Shown in pieces: positions 25,455-36,100 of a stretch of DNA of 38,518 nucleotides. The stretch covers positions 1 through 38,518 of the forward strand of contig JACETR010000020.1 in the NCBI GenBank assembly GCA_013911165.1, written 5' to 3'. The translations under genes were made by a program, and so were the position numbers. Under the pieces are notes generated by a model that had not been told where the DNA came from, made no database searches, and saw only the letters and a program-made list of their open reading frames with translations. The stretch comes from Planctomycetota bacterium. GTDB taxonomy: Bacteria > Planctomycetota > UBA8108 > UBA1146. Position 1 is the first letter of the stretch, and the number at the start of each line of letters is the position of its first letter.

Positions 25455-26309
25455 GTGACTGACCCAGCCTCCACAGACTCAAGTCCCCCGGCTTCCCATT
25501 CAAAGGACTCCCCTCATTCTGCAGAAGCCAGAGTGCCCGAGATTTATCGGGATCAGGGAAGAACTGTGCATTACTTCGGGGATTCGCTGCCAATCCTCGA
25601 AAAACTCGGATTCATGTCGGGTAAACCGTCTACTCCAGCCACTGAACACTTGCCGGGAAGAACGCAGCATCCTGTGTATTCGATTTCAAATTCGGAAAAG
25701 TACATGTGGAAGTTATGCCGCCGTGGAGGATTCCTGTCCCGGTTCAACCGAAAGACCTACTTTTCCACCCGGCGTTTCGTGGAGGAATTGGTCCTTTCTG
25801 ATCGATTGCACAGATCAGGGATCCCGTCTTCAAGAGTATTGGCATTTTCGGCAACACGATTGGGGCTCGGTTTCGAAGTCGCCCAAATCATCCAGTTGGA
25901 AGAGAATGTCATCTCCATCAGTGACCTGCTGGGAATCAAAAAAACGCCTCCTTCCCAAACCCAGGTTCGTAGCACAGGCGATCTGATCCACCGCTTCCAT
26001 AGCGCAGGCTTCCTCCATGGGGACCTCAATCTCATGAATATCATGGTTAATGCAGATGCAAAGACCCCGGTCAAATCGCTTCTGGTAGATCTGGATCCGG
26101 GCTCTGTACCACCGGGTGCGAACAGAACAGGAAATCTCGCTAGACTGGCCCGTTCCTATGCGAAGATCATCGACAAAGGGGGCACTCGGCTCACAGCCGG
26201 TGACCGATTCAGGTTTCTTTACTGCGCAACCGGTGGAGATCGAAACCTGATGAAAGCCGTCCTCAAGCAATGCCTCCCTATTCTTCCGGAAAGCGAACAC
26301 TCCCGTTGA
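25455..26309 (+). CDS. Lipopolysaccharide-type kinase (KdkA/WaaP family)
   Basis: A 284-residue protein-kinase-like fold of the LPS core kinase family. Members phosphorylate Kdo or heptose of the LPS inner core on the cytoplasmic face. Motifs: a lysine in KYMWKLCRRGGF (nucleotide-binding region), the family's YFSTRRFVEELVLSDRL segment, the catalytic loop FLHGDLNLMNIMV and the metal-binding LLVDLDPGS. The start is GTG at 25455 with GAGGCAAG just upstream. The first 30 residues are Ser/Pro-rich and probably disordered. It heads an operon with mqnA and two glycosyltransferases; its TGA overlaps the next start (TTGA). Whether the substrate is Kdo or heptose cannot be told. Confidence 0.88.
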   Translation: MTDPASTDSSPPASHSKDSPHSAEARVPEIYRDQGRTVHYFGDSLPILEKLGFMSGKPSTPATEHLPGRTQHPVYSISNSEKYMWKLCRRGGFLSRFNRKTYFSTRRFVEELVLSDRLHRSGIPSSRVLAFSATRLGLGFEVAQIIQLEENVISISDLLGIKKTPPSQTQVRSTGDLIHRFHSAGFLHGDLNLMNIMVNADAKTPVKSLLVDLDPGSVPPGANRTGNLARLARSYAKIIDKGGTRLTAGDRFRFLYCATGGDRNLMKAVLKQCLPILPESEHSR

Positions 26310-27127
26310 AACCTGTTATTGGCTCCATCAACTTCCTGAATGCTGACCCTCTCTGTCTAAAACTGGAAGACGTGGATCATCGTTGGGAAGTTCTTCATGA
26401 CATCCCCAGCAATCTGGCAGCAAAATTGCGCCAGAAGCATCTGGACGTCGCATTGGTTCCTCAGGTGGAAGCTTGCCGATCAGAAGACTACCGGATTCTT
26501 CCTGGTCACTGCATCTCCTGTGATGGAGCAGTGGGATCGATTCTTCTCTTTGGTGACACTGAGTGGAAGGACCTGCGCACTGTTTCGGTCGACAAGGCCA
26601 GTAATTCTTCAGTGGCACTGCTCTCTGTCTTGAGACATTTGGACGGATTACCTCCTCTGGAAGTCTCTGTTGGCCAATCGGATCTCTCGTCACTTGAATC
26701 GGATCACAAATCAGATTCAGTTCTCCTCATTGGAGATCCGGCATTGGAAAATGCCCACTCTCCATTCCCCCGCCATGATCTGGGAACGATGTGGAAGGAG
26801 AGGACCGGACTTCCCTTCGTATTTGCGGTGTGGCTGGCTCGACCTTCGATCCCCCAATGGGTAGTGGATTCGATTCATGAATCCGCCAGGCAAGGACTCT
26901 CAAACCGTGATTCGATTGCAAAGATCTACTGCCGGGAGAACCCTGGAGTCCTCGATTTGCCTTCCGCCCTGCATTACCTTTATGAAAACATTCGCTATGA
27001 ACTGGGTGATCCACAGGTCGAGGCTCTGAGAGAGTTCCATCGCTTGCGCTGTGAGCTGGACCCCAACCTCAACCCGCAATGGTCACCCCGATTCCTTTCT
27101 GCAGATGAAATCGGTGACAAGTCATGA
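26306..27127 (+). CDS. mqnA: Chorismate dehydratase of the futalosine menaquinone pathway
   Basis: MqnA dehydrates chorismate to 3-[(1-carboxyvinyl)oxy]benzoate, the first step of menaquinone synthesis by the futalosine route. The fold is that of a periplasmic-binding-protein-like enzyme. Visible: VIGSINFLNADPL at the N-terminus, IPSNLAAKLRQKHLDVALVP, the VDKASNSSVAL segment and LIGDPAL. The TTG at 26306, overlapping the kinase TGA, gives a 273-residue protein starting exactly like family members (M-K-P-V-I-G); an upstream ATG at 26270 would add 12 atypical residues. The next gene starts inside its stop (ATGA). Other mqn genes are not in the window. Confidence 0.9.
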   Translation: MKPVIGSINFLNADPLCLKLEDVDHRWEVLHDIPSNLAAKLRQKHLDVALVPQVEACRSEDYRILPGHCISCDGAVGSILLFGDTEWKDLRTVSVDKASNSSVALLSVLRHLDGLPPLEVSVGQSDLSSLESDHKSDSVLLIGDPALENAHSPFPRHDLGTMWKERTGLPFVFAVWLARPSIPQWVVDSIHESARQGLSNRDSIAKIYCRENPGVLDLPSALHYLYENIRYELGDPQVEALREFHRLRCELDPNLNPQWSPRFLSADEIGDKS

Positions 27128-27978
27128 TTGAACTGACAGCCACGGTGATCACCTTCAATGAAGAAGGCAACATCCGTGATTGTCTGGAATCCCTCAGTTG
27201 GGTTTCAACCATCATCGTTGTCGATTCCGGATCGACAGACAGAACCGTCGAGATTGCCCGGGAATACACAGATCACGTTCATGTCACCGACTGGCCTGGC
27301 CACGTTGAACAAAAGAACAGGGCGATCTCCCTCGCCAAGACGGACTGGATCATCTCCCTCGATGCAGACGAGCGAGTCTCTGAAGAGCTTCGGGAAGAAA
27401 TCATCCGGAACCTGCAAACCGAGCCTGAGGTTCCGGGTTTTTCAATGCCCAGGAGAACTTGGCACTTGGGTCAATGGATCCGTAACAGTGGCTGGTATCC
27501 GGATCGAAAGATTCGGGTTTTCAATCGGCGAAAAGCTCACTGGGCGGGAATGAATCCTCATGATCGAATTTCAATTCAAGGGACTCCCATGAAATTGAAA
27601 GGGGACCTGCTCCACTATTCATTCCGCGATCTTCATCATCACATTGAAGGAATGGATTTCTTTACTGGCATTTCGGGCAAGGAAATGGACCTCCATGGAG
27701 TGCGAAGTCCACTGCTGGGAATGCTACTCCGTGCTCCGTGGAGATTTTTCAGAATGCTGGTCCTTCAAAAAGGTTATCGGGATGGATTCGCCGGATTCAT
27801 TCTGGCAGGCCTCGGGATGATCTATGTCTTCCTCAAATATGCTTGCCTCTGGGAGAGACGCCAACTGAAGCGAAGGGGTCTCGATCCAGATTCCCAACCC
27901 AGGAATCATCGCGGCCCTGAATGGAAGCCCCCCAGAAAGCTGCCACCTTCACTGGTGAAATCCGGGGGCGACGGGTGA
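27124..27978 (+). CDS. Family 2 glycosyltransferase (WaaE/KdtX-like)
   Basis: A 284-residue GT-A fold glycosyltransferase. It has TATVITFNEEGNIRDCLES at the N-terminus, VVDSGSTDRTVEIA, and the metal-binding D-x-D in SLDADERVSEEL. The WPGHVEQKNRAI segment and the overall length match the WaaE/KdtX branch, which adds glucose or a similar sugar to the LPS inner core. A C-terminal hydrophobic segment (FAGFILAGLGMIYVFLKYACLW) suggests membrane association. It overlaps mqnA by ATGA and the next gene by GTGA, so translation is coupled throughout. Sugar specificity is unknown. Confidence 0.88.
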   Translation: MIELTATVITFNEEGNIRDCLESLSWVSTIIVVDSGSTDRTVEIAREYTDHVHVTDWPGHVEQKNRAISLAKTDWIISLDADERVSEELREEIIRNLQTEPEVPGFSMPRRTWHLGQWIRNSGWYPDRKIRVFNRRKAHWAGMNPHDRISIQGTPMKLKGDLLHYSFRDLHHHIEGMDFFTGISGKEMDLHGVRSPLLGMLLRAPWRFFRMLVLQKGYRDGFAGFILAGLGMIYVFLKYACLWERRQLKRRGLDPDSQPRNHRGPEWKPPRKLPPSLVKSGGDG

Positions 27979-29087
27979 AAATTTTTCACCTGTTTTCAAA
28001 CTACAAATTCACCGGGCCAGCAGACCTTGCTCTTTTGCTGGCGAAATCTCAGCAACACCTCGGCCACGAGGTCATCTTCTTCAGTGGTACCCCTCCCCAT
28101 GAATCCCCCAACCACCTTTCCGAGATTGCCACTGAGCGGGGAATAGATGTCCGTTCAGATCTTTTCTTGCCGAAGCATTTTCGATTAAGGCAACTTCTGA
28201 ATGACTTCAAAATCCTCAAGCAAAAGATCAAAGAAGAAAAGCCGGACTGGATTCATTGCCATCTCCCCAGTGACCACCTCCTGGGTTGCCTGGTAAGAGA
28301 AAAGCAATCTCCACCCATCGTCAAAAGCCAATATGATCTGGATCCTGTAAAAAATTTACGCAGTAGATACTGTCGCTCCCGAACAGACCTGTGGATCACG
28401 CCCACCCCATCGGCCACACGAAATTTGTGCTCCTGGAAAATCAGTCAAGACCGGATTTTGGAACATCCTCCCATCGTCGACCTCCTTCGCTTCCAACCTG
28501 AATCGAAAGAAACCCCGATTACCAAGGACCAGGATTCGATACACATAGGAGTCGTGGCCAGAATGCAACAGCACCGGCGATTCGCTGATTTGATTCGGGG
28601 TTTCTCACTTGCAGCAAAGGAAAACACTTCACTGCACCTGCACATACTCGGACGCGGAACCCATCAGGAGGAAGTGGCAAAAGAACCTGCCAGACAAAGC
28701 GGCTTTGTCGATCGTATCCACTTCCCGGGATATCTGGAGTCAAAGCTGTACCCCAGACACCTCGCTCAGATGGATATGCTGATCTTTCTGGTTCCGGGTT
28801 CGGATGGAACATGTCGTGCCGCCCGGGAAGCCATGGCCAGTGGAGTTCCGGTCATCGCCTCCCACCGTGGCTTGCTGCCTGAACTGATTCCGCCCAAGGC
28901 GGGACTTCTCCTCGATAACGATTCCCCCGAAGCCATCTCTCTGGCGATCCTGAAGTTGTCACATGAAACCGGGTTGAGAAGAGACCTCGCCGCCGGTGGA
29001 CGTGCCCATACCGAGTCTTTTTGCAATGCGGAGACCCTGTCCCAGGCACTCGAATCAGTGCTTCAGGGCAGAATCAGCACTGTTTAG
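27975..29087 (+). CDS. Family 4 glycosyltransferase
   Basis: A GTG at 27975 overlaps the previous stop (GTGA) and gives 370 residues beginning VKIFHLFSNYKFTGPA; an ATG at 27921 would add 18 residues. It has the GT-B layout: an N-terminal acceptor half (TGPADLALLLAKSQQHLGHEV) and a C-terminal nucleotide-sugar half with IGVVARMQQHRR and the family's E-x7-E region in REAMASGVPVIASHRGLLPE. It is the last gene of the LPS-type operon and probably acts on the same glycan as the GT2. The downstream region has only a weak AGGGC/GCCCT stem before TTTTT as a possible terminator. Confidence 0.88.
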   Translation: MKIFHLFSNYKFTGPADLALLLAKSQQHLGHEVIFFSGTPPHESPNHLSEIATERGIDVRSDLFLPKHFRLRQLLNDFKILKQKIKEEKPDWIHCHLPSDHLLGCLVREKQSPPIVKSQYDLDPVKNLRSRYCRSRTDLWITPTPSATRNLCSWKISQDRILEHPPIVDLLRFQPESKETPITKDQDSIHIGVVARMQQHRRFADLIRGFSLAAKENTSLHLHILGRGTHQEEVAKEPARQSGFVDRIHFPGYLESKLYPRHLAQMDMLIFLVPGSDGTCRAAREAMASGVPVIASHRGLLPELIPPKAGLLLDNDSPEAISLAILKLSHETGLRRDLAAGGRAHTESFCNAETLSQALESVLQGRISTV

Positions 29088-29147
29088 AGAAAATCAGCCC
29101 TTTTTCATAGTTTTTCCTACAGATCACCAGCCCATGTGTCGAGGAAT

Positions 29148-29204
29148 CCAATGGGCGGGAAGGACTCGCCCATGGCCCCAGTGGCCTTTAAAGGCCTCTG
29201 GCCA
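29148..29204 (+). promoter_or_regulatory. Two strong hairpins in the leader of the four-helix membrane protein gene
   Basis: Hairpin A pairs ATGGGCG (29151-29157) with CGCCCAT (29167-29173) around the loop GGAAGGACT. Hairpin B pairs CCAG-T-GGCCTTT with AAAGGCC-T-CTGG (about 29178-29201), an almost perfect palindrome. Neither is followed by a T-run, so they are not simple terminators. They end about 20 bases before the start codon and could stabilise the mRNA or bind a regulator. Confidence 0.5.
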
Positions 29205-29224
29205 AAAACCGAAAGGGTATGGAT

Positions 29225-29797
29225 ATGAACAACGTCAACAACGGTCAAATTGCGACCAACAACATTAACAGTGTGATTTTCCCCACGGCTCGCGTCGTCA
29301 GTGGTCTCCTGGGCTTCTATGCCCTGTGCACCATTGCCACCAACTACACCGTGACCACCAACTTTGACTTCAACGTGTTCTCCGGAATCGTCGCCATGGC
29401 AATGGTGATCTGCTTCTCGGTTTGCACTGCAAGTATGTGGAAGAACGGCTTCCAGGTCTTCTCCGGCAACGTCGACAATGTTGTCGAGGCCAACACCTTC
29501 TGGAACAAGCTTGCCAATGGCTTCATTGTTTCCTGTGTGGTCTTTACCGCTGGTGCCTTCATCAATAGTGCCGGCAGCTCCAACATCGTCAGCGCCCTGA
29601 CCCCGGCCTTTTTCCCCTTCTTTATTGGCATGTGCGCCTACTACACCTGCAAGACGGTTGCAGCCGCTTGTGCCACGACTGCCACGGAGTGCACCGTCAG
29701 TAACAACGCTGATACTGTGGTGGCTAACAGCGTAAAAAGTGTCATGTCTGACATGAATGTCATTCAAGATACAAATGCAAAGACCTACACCTCCTGA
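29225..29797 (+). CDS. Orphan four-helix, cysteine-rich membrane protein
   Basis: No family recognised. The second ATG (29225) has AAAGGG seven bases upstream, giving 190 residues; the first (29219) is too close to it. The N-terminus is Asn-rich and soluble (MNNVNNGQIATNNINS). Four hydrophobic segments follow at about 26-44, 52-70, 96-116 and 122-146, with several cysteines in or near them, and then a Thr/Ala/Asn-rich tail. Charged residues are few. Codon use is strongly biased (AAC, ATC, TTC, ACC), more so than in the glycosyltransferase genes upstream, which suggests high expression. It has its own structured leader and a strong terminator, so it is a single-gene unit. Confidence 0.72.
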   Translation: MNNVNNGQIATNNINSVIFPTARVVSGLLGFYALCTIATNYTVTTNFDFNVFSGIVAMAMVICFSVCTASMWKNGFQVFSGNVDNVVEANTFWNKLANGFIVSCVVFTAGAFINSAGSSNIVSALTPAFFPFFIGMCAYYTCKTVAAACATTATECTVSNNADTVVANSVKSVMSDMNVIQDTNAKTYTS

Positions 29798-29826
29798 ATC
29801 GATACAGATTACACTTCGTAAACTAC

Positions 29827-29864
29827 AAGCCTGTGGAGACTTATAAGTCTCCGCAGGCTTTTTT
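29827..29864 (+). terminator. Rho-independent terminator of the four-helix membrane protein gene
   Basis: A long stem (AGCCTG-T-GGAGACTT with AAGTCTCC-G-CAGGCT, one T-G wobble) is followed by TTTTTT. It lies 30 bp after the stop. Confidence 0.93.
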
Positions 29865-30110
29865 CATGTCGTGAGGGCATACAGGCCAACCCATGGGCGA
29901 ATAACTTCATGAGGCCATGTGATTTACAATGGTTGAATCACCGACTTTGTAATCCTATTCTTGTGTCGTGACTGTTTTATTAACCCGCCTGATCGTTCAG
30001 GCAGGACATTTTGATTTATCTCTATGGGAGGTGTGTCCCCGGCACCCGTCAAAAGTGCACGTGGATTCTTCCATGGAACATGGATTCCCCTATTTTGCCC
30101 GGGAGAAGTT
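29865..30110. other. Intergenic leader region of the 2170-residue protein gene
   Basis: This region between the terminator and the giant gene carries one candidate promoter (29933-29961) and the ribosome site GGGAG at 30101-30105. Short ORFs in it lack support. Confidence 0.6.
29933..29961 (+). promoter_or_regulatory. Candidate promoter for the 2170-residue protein gene
   Basis: TTGAAT (29933-29938) and TATTCT (29956-29961) are separated by 17 bases, each a 4/6 match to the sigma-70 consensus. It would give a leader of about 140 bases. Confidence 0.28.
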
Positions 30111-33100
30111 ATGTCTCAGCTCCTTCGTCATCGCCTTGCCACTTTGCTACTGGCGATTTTTGTATTGGTAACCGGTGTCATTTGCAGCGACGTCACAGTT
30201 GCTGGCGATGCTGTCTTCGTGGATACCGCTCAAATCAAGGTTTACGGTGCGCGATCCAACTCAAATCTGGGTAAATCCGTATCCGGTGCCGGTGACGTCA
30301 ACATCGACGGCTACAAAGACACCATTCTTGGTGCACCGGAAAATGACAACACATCGGATGGTCGCAGGGGTCATGCCTACATCGTATTGGGTTCCCCCAA
30401 TATCGAGACTGAAATCGACCTGAAAAACCCGACACCGGGTACCACGATTAAAATCGTCGGTTCACATGCGGGAGACCTTCTCGGTTACTCCGTGTCCGAC
30501 GCAGGTGACGTCAACGGTGACGGTATCTCTGACTTCCTGATCGGAGCCCCCAACTCTTATGGCAGCGGTGGATCGGATGAGGACGGCAATGGACGTGCTT
30601 ACCTGATCTATGGTTCTGCCAACCTTCCCTCTGTCATCCACGTTGGATCACTGGGCAGCCTGGGTGTCACCTTTATTGGTGGACAGGAATCGGGTCACTT
30701 TGGCTACTCTGTCAGTGGTGCGGGTGACTTCAACTCCGATGGATATGCCGATCTCCTGATCGGTGCTCCAGACGAGGAGCATGGATCTTCCAACAGCGGT
30801 GCCGCCTACCTCATCTACGGGGGCATGCTCTCTGGGACCATCGATCTGAAATTCGGTCACTCTTCTGTGACTCGCTTCAAAACCGGTGGCAACAGCGACA
30901 ATGTCGGTCATTCCGTTGCTGATCTCGAAGACTTCGATGGTGATGGTCACGATGACATCGCGATCACAGCCATGCGTCATCCCGACGATGGTGGTGTTAA
31001 CGCCGGACGGGTCTGGGTGGTTTATGGTGGAATGTCCACAGGATCCAACGTCAACCTGAACAATCTCTCGGACTACGGCCTTTCAGGCACAAAAATCCGC
31101 GTTCCCGATGGAGACCATGAGCTGGGTCAGTCTGTCGCTGGAGCCGGTGATGCCGACAACGACGGTGATTCCGAGATTTTGATCAGCCGTTCCCTTCACG
31201 ATCAGGACCCCACCACTCTGCAGACGATTGCCTACCTGGTGCGCGGATCTTCTGATCGCCCGGCAACGATTCACCTCGGTCAGGGTGGACCCGGCATTAC
31301 TGCCTACAAAACCCTCTTCGACAATGATGAAGATGGCCAGACGGTTCACGGTATCCATGACCACTCTGGAGATGGCCTCGACGATCACATCGTTGGCATC
31401 CCGAGAACCGTGATTCTTGAGCAGGAAAAAGGCAGCGCCCACCGCGTCAATGGTGGACAGGATCTTGGAGCCAATGAAGTCCTCGATCTTCACCAGCAAG
31501 AAGGCAGAGCCTATCTGGGAGTCCATGACAACCAGTCCGTGGGACGTTCCGTGGGTGGAGCAGGAGATATCAACGACGACCGTGCCAACGACCTCGTCAT
31601 CGGTGCTCCCGGTGCCAGTCCTTACGGTCGTTTCCGTGCCGGTGTTGCCTACTTCTTCCTCGGCAAGGAACTGCGTTCTCCGAATCAGGTTCAAACCAGT
31701 GCCGTCGGTCAGGTTGTGACCGTCACCTGGAACAACCGTGCCGTATACGACACAGTTGAGTTGTTCCGTGATGGCATGCTGTTGGCCACACTCCCCGGTG
31801 ATACTGAAACCTACACCGACTCAAATGTGGCCTACGGGGATCACACCTACAGAGTCCGCGGAAATCGCAGGCATATCACGACCGTCAAGAGGTCGAGCAT
31901 GATTCGTGTACTGACGCCGATTTCCAACTTCGAGTGCACCTCTCAGGGTCGCAATGTGACCCTCGAGTGGCATAACAACGACAACTACTCTTCCACGGAT
32001 GTCTATCGTGATGGAAACCTGATTGCGACCACTCCGGGTGGCGCACAGTCCTACTCTGATATCGACGTTTCGTATGGCCCCCACACCTACACTCTCGTAT
32101 CTCGTGGAGACCGTAGCGAAACCTTGCCGACCCACTGCATGATCAATGTCTTGCAGCCCCCCTACCTGCCCAGCTGTTTTGCTGAGCCGAACCCGGTCAG
32201 CAATGATGTCGAAGCCACCATTAACTGGACCAATGGCCCTGACACGATTTATGAAAACATCCGTATTTTCCGCGACGATCAGCTTCGGGCCACGATCTCC
32301 GGAACAGCGGTCACCTACACGGAAGTGCTACCCGAGCCGGGAACCTACACCTACTCAGTGCAGGGTGTTGATGATTCTGGACGTGCACTCAGTGACAAGA
32401 TCTATTGTGAAGTCGTCGATCCGATCGCACCGAAAGCTTTGGAGTGCAGCTCCATCGGTCAGATCGCATTCTTCAACTGGGTCAATACCGATGCTTACGA
32501 CACGATCATCATTGAGTTTGGACCTGCAGATGGTTCTCAACCTCCGGTAAATCTGGCCACTCTTTCCGGTAACACCCAGTCCTACCAGACAACTGTTGCT
32601 GCCCCGGGTGAGTACACCGTGTGTATTCGCGGTGAAAGCCTGATGGATCCCAACTCGCCGAACTTCGGCCAGTCCAGCCGGATCTGCTGCACCCTTTCCG
32701 TTCCCTACCCACTGGCAAACCTGACTTCGTCAGCCCAGGGTCAAGTCGTGAATCTGGAATGGGAAAATGGCGGTGAGTATGACACCATCGAAATCCTTCG
32801 CGATGGCCTCTTCCTTGCAAGCATCAGTGGTCACCTGACCAACTACACTGACAACGCAGTTCCTTTCGGACTCAGGGAGTACACTCTGCGAGCCAAGCTG
32901 CGTCAGGGTGTGACCGACGATATCAGCACCTCTATTACGGTGCTGCGTTCTCCCGAGAACTTCACCTGCCGTGGTGAAGCAGATCAGGTTCGCCTGAACT
33001 GGACCAACCCCCTTCCCAGTTACAGCGATATCGACATTTACAGGGATGGGCAGTACCTGACGAGCGTCTCCGGTGACGATATGGAGTACATCGATGCTCC

Positions 33101-36100
33101 TCTGAGCCCGGGATCCTTCAGCTACTCCATCAAGGCACGCCTTGGAAGCAGCACCAGTGATTCTTCCGATTGCGATACGGTGATTCCTGAGCCGATCAAC
33201 ACGGTGGGAACTGGACTTCTGAATGGTCGCAACGTACTGATCACATGGGCCAACCCGGTGACGGAAGCCACTTCGGTGCGCCTCTTCCGCGATGGCAATG
33301 AGATTGCTTCGCTTCCGCCGACCACCACTGCATTCCTTGATCCGGATCTTCTGGTCGGAACCTACACCTACTGTGTGCGGGCAGAGATTGATGATAACTA
33401 CAGCAGTCTTTCCTGTGCAGATGCTATCGTCCCGGCTCCGCCGACTGACATCACCTGCACTGTGGACAATGCTGTGACCACGGTCACTTGGACCAACGGT
33501 GAACTCTACGACAACATCATCATCATGCGTGATGGTGGAACCATCGAAGAAGAGATCTCCGGTGACGCCAGTTCTTACACAGACAGCAACCCGGGCCCCG
33601 GGCCTCACCTTTACCAGGTCTTCGGACGCATTGGAGATTTCGTCTCCGAGAGTCTCGACTGCCAGGTCACCGTGCCTTACCCGCCGGCGCAGCTGGTCTG
33701 CACCCTGGCCAATGGAACCGATTCGGTCCTGACGTGGATCAACACCGAACCTTCCACCAACATTCTGATTTACAGGGATGGAACCCAGATTGCTGAAGTA
33801 GCCCCGGATGCCGGTGGTTACACGGATGCGGGCGTTGCTCCGGCCACCTACACCTATTGCGTGGTTAACGTCTATGCCCATGCTCCGGGCTCCAAGACCA
33901 GTGCACCGACCTGCTGCGACCTGATTGTTCCGGCACCGCCGACCAATCTCACCTGCCTCTCCGTTTCCGGAGACGTGGAGTTGGCATGGGTCAACAATGA
34001 TGCTTACGAAACCCTGACCCTGCTTCGTGATGGCAACGTCATTGCAGAGTTGGAGGGAACCAGCACCTCGTACACCGATCCGCTGGTCACTCCGGGGAAT
34101 CACATGTACTCCATTGCCGGAACGATTCTGGGGAATACCTCCACTTACGATTCCTGCATGGAAGATGTGCCTGCTGCGATTACGGATCTCTCCTTGAGCT
34201 CCTTCGCTGATACCGTGACTCTCAACTGGAGTCACAGTGGACCCGGCGACGAAGTGGTCATCGCCCGTGACGGCACCGTGATCGCCACTTTGAGCAGTGC
34301 CGAGACCACTTACACCGATACGGGCCTTGCTGCCGGTGATTACGAGTACTGCCTGACGATGACCATCGGTGACGGTACCAGCCCCACTGTTTGCGGTTTC
34401 ATTCACGTTCTCGCAAACCCGAGTGATCTCAGCTGCGTCTCCGCTGCCGGCTTCGTCAATCTTTCATGGACCAACAACGACGTTTACGACAATCTGGTCG
34501 TCGAGCGCGATGGAACCTTGCTGGCGATCCTCTCCGGAACAGACACCAGCTACACCGACGGCAGCGCCGCGGTGGGCCTGCGTTCCTACACCCTCCGTGG
34601 TGAGACCTCGACCAGCATCAGTGGCAATGACAGCTGCACCGTCGACCACTTCCTTACGGCACCGGGTAACCTCAGTTGCTCCGTAACTGCCGGAGAAGCC
34701 GACCTGTCGTGGACCAATGGTGACACCTACGAAAGCATCGTCGTCAGCCGCGATGGCACCCTTCTCGAGATTCTTCCGGGAGATGCCACCAGCTACCATG
34801 ATGCCACTATCGTTTATGGATCCCGTTCCTACTCCCTGGTGGCAACCGGTGGCAGTATCGAAAGCGATCCGACCAGCTGTGGCCTCGAAGTTCCGGCCAT
34901 GCCGATGGACCTCGCCTCCAGCACCCTCGACGACACCGTCACCCTGACCTGGACCCTTGCGGCACCGGGTGAGGCTCAGACAGTGACACGCGATGGAGCT
35001 GTCATCGCCACCATCGGTGGTGGAATGACGATGTTCACCGACACCCCGGGACCGGGAACCTACGAGTACTGCGTGACCAACTCCATCGGCGGCAATACCA
35101 GTGCCACTGCGTGTACCGCTGCCAGAGTGCTCGCCAACATGACCGGTTTCTCCTGCAGCTCCGCTGCCGGTCTGGTCACCATCACCTGGACCAACAACGA
35201 CACCTACGGTGCCCTGTTGCTGGAGCGGGACGGCGAAAAACTGGCCAGCCTCAATGGTGATACCAGTTCCTACGTCGATACCACTGCAGATACCGGCAAC
35301 CACACTTACGAGTTGACCGCTTCTGTGGAGACGGAGAACACCACCAGTGGAACCTCCACCTGCACCGTGCTTCACGAGTTGGCTCCGGTCTCCGACCTGG
35401 CCTGCTCCGTCACCGCCGGTGAAGTCGATCTTTCCTGGAACGTCAACGACACCTACGAGTCGATCAGCCTGAGCCGTGACGGTGAGTTCCTCGCCCTTCT
35501 CTCCGGAGATGCGACCTCTTACCACGATGCGGACGCGCTGGCCTTTGGTGCTCACACCTACTCTCTGGTGGCCGCCGCCGGCTCCATCGAAAGTGATGCG
35601 ACCAGTTGCACCGTCGATGTTCCTTCCACTCCGGAGAATCTGGTTTGCACCCTTTCAAATGGTGCTCAGGTTCAGTTGAGCTGGGATCTTCCCGCTGCCG
35701 GCAGTTCCGTCAGCATCTTCCGGGATGGTGCCCTGATCGACTCCCTGGGTGGATCAGCCACGAGCTACACCGATACCCCGGGATCAGGTGTCTACACCTA
35801 CTCGGTGGTCAACAACAGTGCCGACGGTACTTCACCGGCGACTTCCTGTGACATCGTCGTTCCGGTACCGCTGTCTGGCCTCGGTTGCACGACCATCGGT
35901 GACGGCAACATCCTCACGTGGACCAATGGTGAGACTTACGACTCCATTGCCGTCTTCCGCAATGGTGAAAAGATCGGTGCCGCCAATGGAGGAACCGAGT
36001 CCTTCACCGACTTCCCGCTGGATGCCGGAACCTACGACTACGATCTGATCGCCAGCATCGGTAACTCCGATACGGCTCCGGTCTCTTGCTCTGTCACGAT

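Noticed and set aside
32730..35555. Long minus-strand open frames (558 and 363 codons) under the giant repeat gene
   Set aside because: They mirror the repeats of the plus-strand gene, have no ribosome sites and make low-complexity protein. Shadows of a biased repetitive gene.
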